A DNA stretch of 64,000 nt, taken from Pelmatolapia mariae. Lineage: Eukaryota; Chordata; Actinopteri; Cichliformes; Cichlidae. Positions 12,985 through 24,700 of the stretch are shown here, one piece after another. Every line of letters starts with the position of its first letter. Within the stretch, counting starts at the first letter, position 1. The position numbers and the translations under genes were made by a program. Under the pieces are notes generated by a model that had not been told where the DNA came from, did no database searches, and saw nothing but the letters and a program-made list of their open reading frames with translations. The DNA is taken from the NCBI RefSeq assembly GCF_036321145.2, contig NC_086232.1:12238630-12302629 (forward strand), in the 5' to 3' direction.

Positions 12985-13272
12985 ATTGGAGGTACATTTT
13001 TGTCTCTTTAGGTACGAAATAGGTTGTCGCTGGGGGGGTACCCTCATAGGTACCCTATTGTACCCTTTTCAAGGGAACATTTCTGTACTATAGTTTGAAG
13101 GTACATTTATGTCTTAGGAAAATACATGATTGTACTTCAGATGGTACAACTTCATAAGGTACAAAAATGTACCAAGTCTAAAGGGTACAGAAATGTTCCT
13201 CAAAAAGGAACACCCCCAGCGACAAGCATTTGTACCCTTTTTGGTACACTTTGGTACCCCTATTTCTGAGAG
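12985..13272 (+). mobile_element. CACTA-like 3' terminus with GGTAC subterminal repeats
   Basis: The region is full of ggtac words in both orientations and folds on itself. Left tgtcgctggggg pairs with cccccagcgaca on the right. It ends in tatttctgagagtg, so the outward terminus reads CACTCTCAGAAATA, an EnSpm-like end. This is read as the 3' end of the element carrying the 808-codon ORF. Confidence 0.6.
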
Positions 13273-13344
13273 TGTATGCTCTATCACACATACACACACA
13301 AACAGTCAGGCCCTTGTGAGCAGGCCAGAGATATCCAGGTGCCG

Positions 13345-15760
13345 TGTGTGTCGGGGTGCTGGATAGATAGGTAGTGGGGGCCTGGTGTTCGTCTCTGGGA
13401 GGTAGGGGGGTGAAAGCATAGTCGTAATTCTCTCTCTTTGAAGGGAAAGTTTCAAGGATGAACTGAGCTGAAGGTGTAGACCTGTGAGATGGGGCAATAT
13501 GTAAGAGCTGTGGAATGTTTTTGTTTACCCCTGTATTTAAAGCCGTGCTTTTCATCGCTAGAGACCACTTTGGCGTTTGACCAGAGCGCTCTCTCCATGC
13601 TGCAGCATGTGATTAAACCATTTCAAAGATGCTCATCGGCTGTTTGTAGTTTATTTTAAAATTTCCATGACAATTTGGCATCAACGAACAGGATTCCCCA
13701 AGTGAGCTTCGCTGAATCAATGGCCCGCAGTGACTGGCCATCCTGAGGGAAGATCACCTGAGTTCTACCACTTTCAACAAAGGGGGAACTGCGGGACGCG
13801 TTCCAGCGAATCACATATGTGGGAACTCTGATGAACCGGTGAGCTGTTTTGTTTTGGGGGAAGAATCTCCAACCAGACTCAAGAGGTGCACAGGCCTCAG
13901 AGCATGCGCGGGCTTACAGACCAGCGCTGGAGGTTGCGTGGATCTACAATCCGGCGCTGGAATTAGCGTCAATTTGCGCGAATTTAGCGCTGAGATTATT
14001 GTAAACACTCAATGGGTTTGTTTGTTTGTTTGTTTGTTTGTTTGTTTTTTCAGTTGACAGCAGCACCCTAAATGTGTGCGCAATCCTGGAAACCCAATAA
14101 GTTTGGTGGACTAGTTTGGTGGGTTTTTAGCACTTTTTATGCCAGCACTCAAGTGAAGGACGAAAAGCCCACAGGAGGGATGCCTTGTTGTGATAGGAGC
14201 TGTGGGAGGGGTGGCCCGTAGTCTGGGTGAAAACTCCATTTTTGATTGTATAGTAAAGAAAATGTGGATGGAGGAAGCAGAGAGATGTGAGAGAAAAGCT
14301 GCTTTTAAGGAGATTTCTTTTTGGGGAGAAAAAGGAGCTGGAGGGGGAGACAGGCCCTGTTGAATCCAGAGTGTTGAAAATTCACCTTCTTTTCTCCTCC
14401 CTGCGTTCGAGGATTCCGTTCCCAGTTAAATGAGTGACATGAGACTTCTCGAAGCTTCAAATCAAGTTTATTACATGTACATGGGGATATGCACAGCTCA
14501 GCATCAAAATGGCAAAATCGGCTGGGTGAGTCCTAGCCGCGCACATACATAAACAACCTCTGTTTCTTAAAACTAGGTGCATTTGATCCCTCTCTATCTT
14601 CTGCCTCCTTATCTCGTGACCTTGCTGCCGACTTCTTCACACACTGTGTTCTCCTTCTCTGGCCTTAGCTGCTCCTTATCACCCCCAAGGCAGCTTTCTG
14701 TCTCCTTTGCTTCTCATTCTCCCAATTCTATGTGTGTGCTGCATGTGTGTGTGTTTAGTTTCTTGGCCTGTGACCTACTTAAATTAATAATCAATATAAT
14801 GCTTTACTAATAATTATACAGCCAAATCCTTAGACTACACTACTATAATAATCATGCTTTGCTACTACAATACTATATTCTCACAGCAGCTTCACTACAC
14901 ACACATGCTAGTCATAATTCACCACCCTGTTTTTTACATTATTTTGCAGAAAAAGTGATGAAAGCCACTCCGTTCTGGAGTCCCATCCTCCCTGATGACC
15001 GAAACCACAGCCGCAAAATAACAGCTCCAGAACTAAGCGCAGTCCCTCCAAAAGCAAGCCCAACTGCTGTCGTGTAACAACAAAAGACCCCCACCTTGAC
15101 CTCGAACCCAAGAAAGAGAACACACCCTACCAAGATACCATAACAATGCTGAACAACAGCCTGTCGCAGGCTTTATACGCTTACAAACAATGCAGAGGTG
15201 AGTCAGCTGATGATTTCATCCATCGACTGATGACAACGGGCCAATAGTGGCATCATTAAGCCTGATGACCTGGACAGAGCAAACACCGCCCCTACAAAAC
15301 TCACCTCTGTGGGGTTATCTACAGAGGCTGAGACTAGATGTAGCAGCTAAGGTCAAGCAACTCTATGTCCGGGGAGAGGCCCAACTAAAGAAAGCGGCAT
15401 AAGAAGGAAAGCAAAGCGCTGACTTCCACCAGCGTGCAGCGCAGTTCTAAGAGGAAATGCAGGCCAACAAGGGAGGAGGGGAAGAGGCAGAGGATGATGA
15501 GGTAGGTCCAGGGACGCCCATTCATGGGTGCCTGAAGGTGGCCGACGAAAATGCTATTGCTGTGTGAAAGAGGGACATTTGAAGAGAGACTGCCCTGATC
15601 AGAAATCCAGAGGGAAGGGACTGAAGGTGGACGGGAAGCAGGGGACTGTGGACGGAGCTGTATCCTTTGGTTTGCCCATGTTGCCATTAAAAAAAAGAAA
15701 AAGAAAATCAGCCAGGTGAAACCGTGCACACACACACACACACACACACACACAAGCAGA
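13345..15760 (+). mobile_element. Decayed endogenous retrovirus-like element
   Basis: Around 13670-13700 an LTR-like end (ccatgaca) is followed three bases later by tggcatcaacgaacaggat, placed and shaped like a primer-binding site. Downstream, 14950-15720 carries broken gag-like coding sequence ending in a nucleocapsid zinc knuckle. The interval 14450-14900 looks like a secondary insertion and 14010-14046 is a (GTTT)n run. No protease, polymerase or envelope genes are visible and no 3' LTR was found, so this is a 5' fragment. Its outer limits are uncertain. Confidence 0.5.
15528..15719 (+). pseudogene. gag nucleocapsid remnant with CCHC zinc knuckle
   Basis: A 63-codon open stretch encodes one C-x2-C-x4-H-x4-C knuckle (CYCCVKEGHLKRDC) in a basic context with a Lys/Arg-rich end. 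This is typical of retroviral or retrotransposon nucleocapsid. Frames upstream are interrupted by stops. A (CA)n repeat follows at 15728-15754. Confidence 0.6.
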
Positions 15761-15829
15761 GAGTATATCAACCTACTAACACACACATATGCAATGAAGA
15801 TCAGCTTACACGCTGAACATGCCTACATC

Positions 15830-17752
15830 TCTCATCAATGTTGAAACAGGGAAAACTTAACGGACAATTGTTATCAAATGTTGAGTTAATTCAAATTACT
15901 GACAGGAGCAGGCTTAATGTTTTTACAGTCAAAGCTGCAAATCACCCAAGAAGTAACACAATGCAATGCATGTCTTTTATCCTGAGCAACAAAAATTTTG
16001 CATCGCATGCATTTCATCATCAGACATCTTTAAATTGAAAAGCTCAGGCATTTAAATAGATCTTCTCATTGCTTCTGTTGTTTATCTTCTAGCACAAGTG
16101 TGTAAACCACTGACAGATGCACCAGCTGTGGTGTCTCTGCTATGATACTGAAGTTATTTCAGTTTGAATCTATCAGGAAAAGGTCCCTTTAAATCACCAT
16201 GGCAGCAAGCTTTTTTTAGTGATTAGGTAGTGGCTCGATGGTGGAGTAGAGATCAGCTGTGTGGTTCTCACTGAAGTGCAGTCTGCTTTAGTGATGATCA
16301 TTTGCAGACAGAAAAAGGGCCATCCGCAGCTGACAAGAGTGCTAAAGTCTCAAGGCAACACATTTCGATGAGACCTGTGTGCCCACCCCAGCAGAAGAAG
16401 AACGGAAGTCCCAAAGGGCAAGAGCCCCAGACAACCAATGAGCAGCCTACCCCACCAGTGGTCGGGCATCCCAGCGTGAGCTGATATCAGGACACCAGGC
16501 GCCTGAGAAGAGTTCGACACCCTGTATTTGGACCACATACACTTGCATACAAGCCACTCATTAACACAGACCCATGACACAAGGACACACAAAGACACAC
16601 ACTTATCCCCATCACCTATGGACCTCCCTGCACTGATAGTAGGAGGGCCTGAAGTTTTTTAATAGCTTCTAAAGTCTTTGTGTTTCCCTGTTAAGCACCA
16701 GTAAGAATTATAGATTATTAGATGACTTATTATTAGATTTATTTTTTGACTTTTCCCTGTTGCCTTTTCAAACAGAGCACCTGTTTGTACTTGTGGAGCA
16801 TACATCAATCACATTAACACATACACCAAGTATACTATTGAATTCTGTTTTTATATTCATTCTTTATGTGCTCTAAGACAGTTAAACACCACCGAGTCTG
16901 CAGCTGAAAATATAAAAACTAAATATTTCTTTTAAACATTAATTAAATTAAACATATGATTATAATCCATCAGATTCTTCTGTGTTTTACTGAAAGAGCT
17001 GTGGCATTGAGAATTTACACAACCAATATTTTTCTAGTTTTTTTTCTGAATTCAAATGGCCTAAACTTTATTAACATAGTAGATTTATAGTAGATCAGGC
17101 ATTCATTGCACCTTCAACATTAAACTGCTGTACAGAACTTTTCCTCTCACACACTCTTACCGCTGCCTTGTCTTCAGCAGCTGTGGTGTTTTCAGCCTCT
17201 CTTATGTGTTTAACCTCTTCATATTTTTCTAATATTATAGTTTTATCTTCTTTTGTAACTTGTGATTGGTCAGACGCTACCAGCACCACCCCTTTCATGT
17301 AACCACACTCGTACATAGATTGTGTATATACATATATATACATATGTATAAGGAATTTGGTGCTCTTCACTCTTGCTACTGTGACACCAGCAGTGCTGAG
17401 TGGGAGATGGATAGCCCTATTCTAAAGTCAACAATCAGCTCTTTTGTATTGTCAGCATTGAGCGATAGATTATTGTCCTTTCACCAAAGTGCCAGCCATT
17501 GCACCTCCTCTCTGTATGGCTCATCATCATCAACCACGATGAGTCTTACCACCGTGGTGTTATCTGCAAACTTAATGTGGTTTGTGTTGTGTGTTGTTCT
17601 TCATCAGCACACAGTTAATTTGTAATAAACTTGTAGCCATTCAAGTGTACAATGAACCATTTCCTCCTTGACGTCACATTTTGATCTGGGCAGTGCAGAG
17701 CCACTGATTAACCTTTGAAAATGGAGATCCTGGTTTCTTATCCAGTGACACC
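15830..17752 (-). pseudogene. Ig receptor relic r1 (tail exon and V-exon fragments)
   Basis: The stretch 16130-16310 matches the 3' UTR and tail exon of the intact copies (ctcgatggtggagtagagatc), but the exon stops at about 16300 where a GC-rich repeat (16305-16625) interrupts it. The interval 16640-16900 resembles the intron region 46860-47110. The stretch 17636-17752 is the first half of the V-type exon, still followed by its acceptor (cctttaac). All other exons are missing, so this is a deleted copy. Confidence 0.65.
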
Positions 17753-18029
17753 TTTAACAGAAGCTTTTAAAATGATTATTGCCTTTTTACTGCTACCTGC
17801 CGCTTTGACCTTTATGTCCTTAAAAAGTGTTTCTGTTATTGCTACATTTTTATAGTATGATCACAAGATAAAATTCAGAAGCATATGTTGAACATTTTCC
17901 AACAACATGGCAGCTGAAGTTCACAACAGAAAAGCAAAATCAAAGGTTAACATGTTTCAGAGCTTTCAGTAAGAAGCTTTCATTACTACATTGTTACTAA
18001 AAAAAAGAGCTTTGTTATCTGCTTGAAAA

Positions 18030-18180
18030 CTCTCTTGCGCTCGCATCTGATGTAGTTGTGATGCGATATTCGGTGTTGACAGTAGATGGGAGCAGCAGCT
18101 TGACTAAGTGAGCGAGTGGACCAGTAATCACTTACAGCAGGGACACACTCCTTCAGTTTGAACAGTAACACAACAGTGTT
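18030..18180 (+). repeat. Dispersed repeat shared with 35.7 and 43.3 kb
   Basis: The words gatgtagttgtgatgc, agtagatgggag and taagtgagcgagt reappear in the same order at 35711-35800 and 43345-43440. It has no coding capacity. The 35.75-kb copy contains an exact CTCF-type core and this copy has two mismatches to it. Confidence 0.55.
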
Positions 18181-18924
18181 TTGTGGTGTTTGAGGTGAGA
18201 ACAGTAGACAAGCATGAGGTGTATGTTATTTTAGCTAAAGGACCTGTATGGATGTAGTGTTCATTCATTATGTAACATGTTTACATGGAAATTCAACCTG
18301 TAGCTTTTCACTTTAATGTGCATAACATTTTTTTTCTTATTTACTCTGAGGTTTGGCTCTTTGAGCTGCAAGCAGTTATATTACATTGTGGAGGCATTGG
18401 TAATAGAACATTTGTCTTTTTAAAACATACGTAATAATCCAAGTCCAACGTTGTCCATTGCCATGTAATATAAAAAACATGTCTTTTTGGTATGAAGACT
18501 ATTTTTTTAACAGATCTTTAATTGCGCCAAATTAAACAAGAAGTTACAGAGCAGGAAGAACAATTCTGCATACATATGCTTCACACCTGAGCAGCCCCGC
18601 CAAATTATTGACCACTCCTCAAAATGTGGCAAATGCATGACACACAACAAAGGGCCTGAATATTTACTGCAAAAAAAAATCCAAACTAACAAAATATCTG
18701 GTGTTACAAATACAGTTACAGTTTGCTCTCTCTGATATAAGCTGTATACCTCTGCCATGATGACTATATCTAAACTTCTGACCACAACTGTACATGGTGT
18801 CAGGGTTCACCTGAGGAAACAACATAGTTATGATAACTTTATTTTAAATTACAAAAAACTCCTTTGGCTGAGCATTATAAAATATCACTCTGGACAGCAA
18901 CATTATCTGATATTGTAAGATAAA

Positions 18925-19115
18925 GAGCCGACAATAATAGAGGGGAAAACCCAACAATCAGATGACCTTCATCAGCAAACACTTCATGACAGTAAAAAGA
19001 AAAAACTCCCTTTTAACAGGAAGAAACCTCCAGCAGAGCCAGGCTCAGGAACAGCCATCTGCCACTCCCCTAAGCCTGTAGTGCTCTGTAGTGCCCGGTA
19101 TATTACAGGATGTGG
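18925..19115 (-). repeat. LINE 3'-tail fragment (minus orientation)
   Basis: The words aactcccttttaacaggaag and agccaggctcagg are the reverse complement of the repeat tails at 25465-25725 and 50630-50920. Only the 3' end of the element is present. Confidence 0.6.
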
Positions 19116-19912
19116 CATCAAGCAAAATTTCCATAACAAAATGCAATCTGCAGTTATTTACAGGTAACCTTCCTTTAGATATTTTGTTTTATCGCTGTAG
19201 TTTAATTTTTGCTCATCTTTTACAAAGTAGGCATAAAACATGAAACATGAGTACATTTCATTTCATTTATTTTATTATTAGTTAGCAGAGTGAGAGTAGA
19301 GACATGTGAAGCTGTCTGTGATTATTTTGTACTGATTCTTAGCAACAAGAGACCATAGAAGGTGAATGGCATTCCAGGATTTCAAGCGACTACAGGCTCA
19401 TTAACCTCTGGTGCCGAAAAGTAGGTGGAACCCAAAATAAACTTACAAGTGCCTGACTGAGTCCCCCCAAGCTTGAAGCCATTTATAATATTTAATTAAT
19501 TCAATATGTAGGTGATCACCAAAAATCTTGGTGATGTTCTAATAGGCAGGTGCTTTTTGAGCGTTCATTTGTGTGTTATTGGGCTCTTTGTTTTTGTTTT
19601 GTGTGAACAACATGGTGGCGACTGTCCAGAACACATTAACCTGAGCACTATATTTTAATATTTATTTTTATTACTTTTGTGGGTTTCATATCCTTCTTGT
19701 TTCCATTACAGATTTATTTATTTATTTAAGCTAAGTCTACATTTTTATTATTTACTATTTGAGTAAATTTCATTTTATTTTGGCAGTATAACCAGAGTCA
19801 GATCAGAGACCTGTGAAACTTTCTGCGGTTATTTTGTAAAATTAGAAAAAACAACCCAGGAGAAATAAACAGAAATTAGGTCTATAATACTGTAGTTCAC
19901 CATAAAAATGCA

Positions 19913-21418
19913 TGCAGAGCCAGTAGCGGTTTTAGATAAGGGCGACACGGGCGGTTGCCCGGGGCGGCATCGTGGTGGGGGGCGGCATCACGGGCATCGG
20001 CAAAAAAAAAAAAAAAATGCTCGTACTCATGCTGCCCCGACATCATGCCAGCGCATATTGGGAATGGCATAGGCACCGATCGGTTTTCTATCGCCCATTT
20101 GCTGGGAGTAAGGGCGCCCTCCGTTTGCGAGGTGCGCCTGCTGCTTGCGGCACAGGGAGGAGAGGGCGGGGCGGCGGGGGATTCTCTGGGTGGCTGGAGC
20201 AGCATCTAATAACCAACTTGCAAAATAAAACAAAATAAAAACAAACCAACAACACGAAAACAGCAGACATTATGATACAGACTTTTAATTTGCACCGATG
20301 TTTTTTCGAAATTCTGTACGCGAAAAGTGAGCGCGAGAGCCCTCGGTGCGCCTGCTCGCTGCTGAAGTCAAAGTAAACTTTATTGTTATCTCCGCTACAT
20401 ACAGTCCAGTATATAGAGAGACGAGACGACGAGGCTTCTGTTACAGCAGTGCAAGTAAGCGAACAATAAATATAAGAAGAATAAGAAAATAAATATACAC
20501 TTTAGGACCAGGGGTAAAGGGATCAATAACAATTTAAAATGTATATTTTATATTTTGTTGATTTAAAGTCTCACACACAACCCGTTTTTAAAGTTTAAAA
20601 AAAAGAGAAAAGAAGAGGAGGAGGGTAGCGACTTCCACAGTCGCTAGATGCTGGGGACTGAGCCTGCCTGTCAACTGTACGCAATAATGCGAGAGGTGGA
20701 ATTGCTTGCTTGTTTATTAAAGTGCTTGAAAAGTTTACAGAGCAATGTGATCGGCTCGCGATTCAAACTCTTAAAACATCACAGCTCTAATGCAACAAGG
20801 GGAAACTCGTTGTGCTGCGGTCAACAAAAACTACGGCTACCCAGCCCTCCTCTCTGTCAAAATCAAACCAGTGAATGACAGACTGACAACGCCCTCTTAA
20901 TGTCACCGCTAGCACCCACGTGATTCCCGTTACACATCACCATAGCAACCAAACAAATGAAAACCCAGTGATCATTAAATTTCAATACATTTAATTATGG
21001 CTCCTACAAGGAGAAACGAGCAAAAGATACAGGTAAGCAGATGTGTCATTGGATAATGGCAGGTCATGTATCCTAAAACATTAAGAATCAGAATACTTTC
21101 TTAATCCCTAAGGAAATTATGTGGGTTACAGTTCCTCCAAGAAGAAATGGTAAAAATAGTAACAGTAAGAGACTAAACTCCAAACAATATATACAATAAT
21201 ATAATATTAATTAGTCAGTGTCAATTGTTGATTTGTCCTGTTCCCATTGTATGACGAATTATGTCTGTTTGGTAGCCGTTTGCATACTATGCATACTCTC
21301 TCTCTCTCTTCATATATAGGGTCATATATGTGTGTGTGCGTGCGTGCGTGTGGGGGGGGCGCCAGAGGGCGTGTTCGCCCGGGGCGCCAAACAGGCTAGG
21401 ACCGCCACTGTGCAGAGC
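19913..21418. mobile_element. Non-autonomous hAT element with 8-bp target duplications
   Basis: The element occupies 19921-21410. The 8 bp tgcagagc at 19913-19920 is repeated exactly at 21411-21418, which is the target-site length of the hAT superfamily. The ends are inverted: left CAGTAGCGGTTTTAG, right (reverse complement) CAGTGGCGGTCCTAG, followed on both sides by GC-rich cccggggcg words. The 1.49-kb interior is a mosaic with a poly-A run, GC-rich ORF shadows and an internal repeat tail near 21080, and no recognisable transposase. It must be mobilised in trans. Confidence 0.85.
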
Positions 21419-21717
21419 AACACATTTATTATCAAACCTCTTGATCTATGAGTGTGTTTGGTGTTGGACCTTTAAGTTCTTCTTATTCCTAAAAACATTC
21501 TGTTTAGATTCTTAATTTGCAAAATGATCTTCCCAGTCTTGAATGCTTCATTCCTGTTACTGTTTTTTATTGTATATTATAGAGTTTATTAGTTCCCTTC
21601 ATTTCTCCATCTGTTTTCCTTTTGTGTCTTTTCCTCGTGTTAGGTTTACTTTTCTGTCTGAATTTTCCTGTTTACTTAATATTACAAACTTCCTGATTTA
21701 CTTTGCTTGTTACTTGT

Positions 21718-24700
21718 CTACTGTTTCTTGTAGGTGATGACATTTTTTTGTGTGTGATTTTGGGAAACAGGCAGTGGTGCAATGGTGGAGTAGAGATCAG
21801 CTGTGTGGTTCTCACTGAAGTGCAGTGTGCTATAGAGATGATCATTCTGCTCTGCTGACTCATTTGAGATGTTTTCATAAATTGGATCTGGGTTCACCTG
21901 AAGAAACAAGACAGTTATCCTTATATTATTCTACATCAATCTATCAGAGAATTATAAAGCATCACAAATACATTTCAGAGTCTGTTCAGCTATTTTTGTA
22001 GCCTCCAGACGGAAACAATAAAATGAAGACAGTCAGGGGTTAAGGTGGGATTTAGCAGGTTCATCTGCTGACTCCTGCTGAGCTGAGCTTTGTGAAATTA
22101 ATTCAATTGAATTGAACAAAAAATAAATAAATAAACAAAATTAGCATGAGCAATAAGCAATAGCTTTCCAAAAATGTCTGGGTTGATTTTCATTCTCTAC
22201 ACTAACAGTATACTGTTTATGCTGTCTTCATAATAGACAGTATAGAGTTGATATAAAGGCTCAATTCAGTGAATGAATCTAAGCATCATTAGCTTAAATA
22301 CAAATTAATCTCTGCTGCAATTCATATATTGTATACCTAACACTGACCACACTAAAATGAATAAAAAGTTGTCAGCAAAATAAATACTCAAGTAAAGTAC
22401 AGATACCTGAAAATTCTAATCAAGTATATGTGGTTTGTGGCCCAGCTGCAGGGCGGGGGCGAAGCAGTGGGTTCAGGGGACAGTGCCAGGAAAGGCTGGC
22501 TAGCACAGCTGCTATCCATTACACTAACTACACTTTCCTGAGGGGAAGAGGTGTGGTGTGTAAGTTGGAGAGGGCCACTGAAAAGCTGTGTGTACACTGA
22601 AGAGGAGAAAATCTTGTAAAAAAAGATCACTGCCATCAAATTTCCAAGCATCGGGTCCCTCTTGCTATGCTATAATAACAAAGTATTTGTACTTCTTTAC
22701 TGCACCTCCAAGAAGAAGTGAGTAAAATTGAAAAAGAATGGTAGAAATGGTTGCTGGATATTTTACAAGATGTTTTTGTTCGAATCCTGTTTTGTACCTG
22801 CTGTTTGTTGTCTGGTGGTGCTCTTCTGAATGGACTGTGACTGGGAGTCCTCTTTTTCCTGATAAAAATGAATAAAAATAAATTTTTAAATGTATGAAAA
22901 AAAGAAATACAGTTTCTGGAAAGGAGTTCAAAACTCTCTATATCCAGAATACAATATAACCTTTTAAATAACTATGCAATCTGTAATTCTGTTTTTCACC
23001 ACTTTGACTTTATTCAGGATATTGCACAGGCCGGTCTATAGTAACCTAAAGTGACATCACAATATAGCTCTCAGGTACAGTGTAACTTAAAACATAGACC
23101 TACCCAGGGGTTGTATTGGCTCTGAAGTTCACAAAATTGTAGCGGGCATGGTCTTGTTCTTGGGGTTGAAAGTGATGAAGAGTGAAATGGAAAGGATCTG
23201 TTTGGTTCTCGGAGGAGTTGAGTCTGGGGTAGTGATCAGCCTGCTCTGCTGCTTGAGATGAGATGTCTTTATACTTGGAATCAACATTTAATTGATGAAA
23301 AAAGAAATTACTACACCATAGTAGTTTCGATCATAGCTTTTGAATATGATTTCATGTCGATTAGTAAGATTTTACAAACTGTAAAAGTATACAAACATTT
23401 CTGTAGACAGACTAATCTATTATTGGCTGCTGTAGAAAAGATTTATGATCTACAATGCATAGTATAGGACATATGAAATATGTGCTATAAAATATTTCTT
23501 TGTGACCAGAAAAAACAATATCTACTTAGAAAGAGAAGAAAAATAAGAAAGAACAATGCTCTGATTTCAATGGACTACAACCATTGAATCAGTTTGAAAT
23601 GAAGCTGCTGTTCTGACTTGTGTGGCAGAAAAACAGATGACAGTAATCTTTTGTTTCATAATCCAACTATATGTTTTTCTTTACCAGCCCCAAGTTGTCC
23701 AGAGTTTTGTTGCTTGAAGGTTGATGGCATTTCCTCTTTTTTCTGGTAAGACAAAAAGGTGAATGCAAAGATTAATGGGTGGCGCTTGGTTAGTGTGTGT
23801 TAATTTTAGACTGAATCTAATGTATCTGAAAGAGAAAACAGTACTGTTCACCTGATTAACCAGAAGACAGTGAGGGGCATTACAACCAGCAGAGCTGCAG
23901 AAACTCCTGCAGCTGCTGGTGTCCATGTTCCTGTGATACTTTGGACAGTGAGAGTCTTTGGAGCAGAGCTGATATCTTTGTTGGTTTTCACAGCACAGGA
24001 GTAGTTTCCTGCATTCTCCCTGCTGACTGGGTCTAGGATCAGATGTTTGTTCTGGTTCTCTCTCGGGGTCAGAGGTCGACTGTTCAAGTACCAAATGTAG
24101 TTTGTGTTGTCAGTCAGAGGACAGCTGGTACTGCAGGTCAGTGTGACTCTCTGACCCTCTGTCACCACTGCAGAAGGACTCATCTTCACTCTCAGCTCTG
24201 AAAGAGGAAAATTGGTCAAAAAAAGTACAAAATTAACAAAAAGTTCCAAAATAACACAGAAAAAACAATATGACTGCACTAAAAGGGTAAATCAGCTAAA
24301 TGTGAACATTAGGTGGCTCTCTTCTAAGTCACAATTATTAATTTAACAACTGATCAACATGTCATTGTGTTTGCCTTACATAAAGCAGGATACAGGAGGA
24401 TGATTATTATTAATCTGTTACTATCAGGATATCCTAAAAACTCCCTGATTGTCATGGTCCCCGTGTCTCGTCGGTTGACCCCGCACTAGGTGACAGATTT
24501 TGTTTTTGTTTTATGTGGGCACTCTTCCTCTCTCTCCTCTGCCTGGGCAGTGGTCATCACGGGCTCTCACCTCTGACCCACGCACCTGCTCTCAATCACC
24601 TCACCTGCCGCTGATCTTCTGCAAATCCTGAGCCCTTTTTAAGATGGAAGTTCTGTGGTACTACTACCTACTGTTTGTTTGTATCAGTTATTAACTGAAC

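Noticed and set aside
17095..17640. Possible exons of a different gene at 17.1-17.6 kb
   Set aside because: Words such as ttatctgcaaacttaatgtgg suggest a common fish repeat, and stops occur in every long frame.
19897..20270. Several overlapping frames on both strands
   Set aside because: They lie in the GC-rich end of the hAT element and are shadows of composition, not genes.
23681..24094. 137-codon alternative frame across the C2/TM exon
   Set aside because: It is the +1 shadow of the real Ig frame. The same shadow recurs at 47637 and 56441 because the exon is nearly identical.
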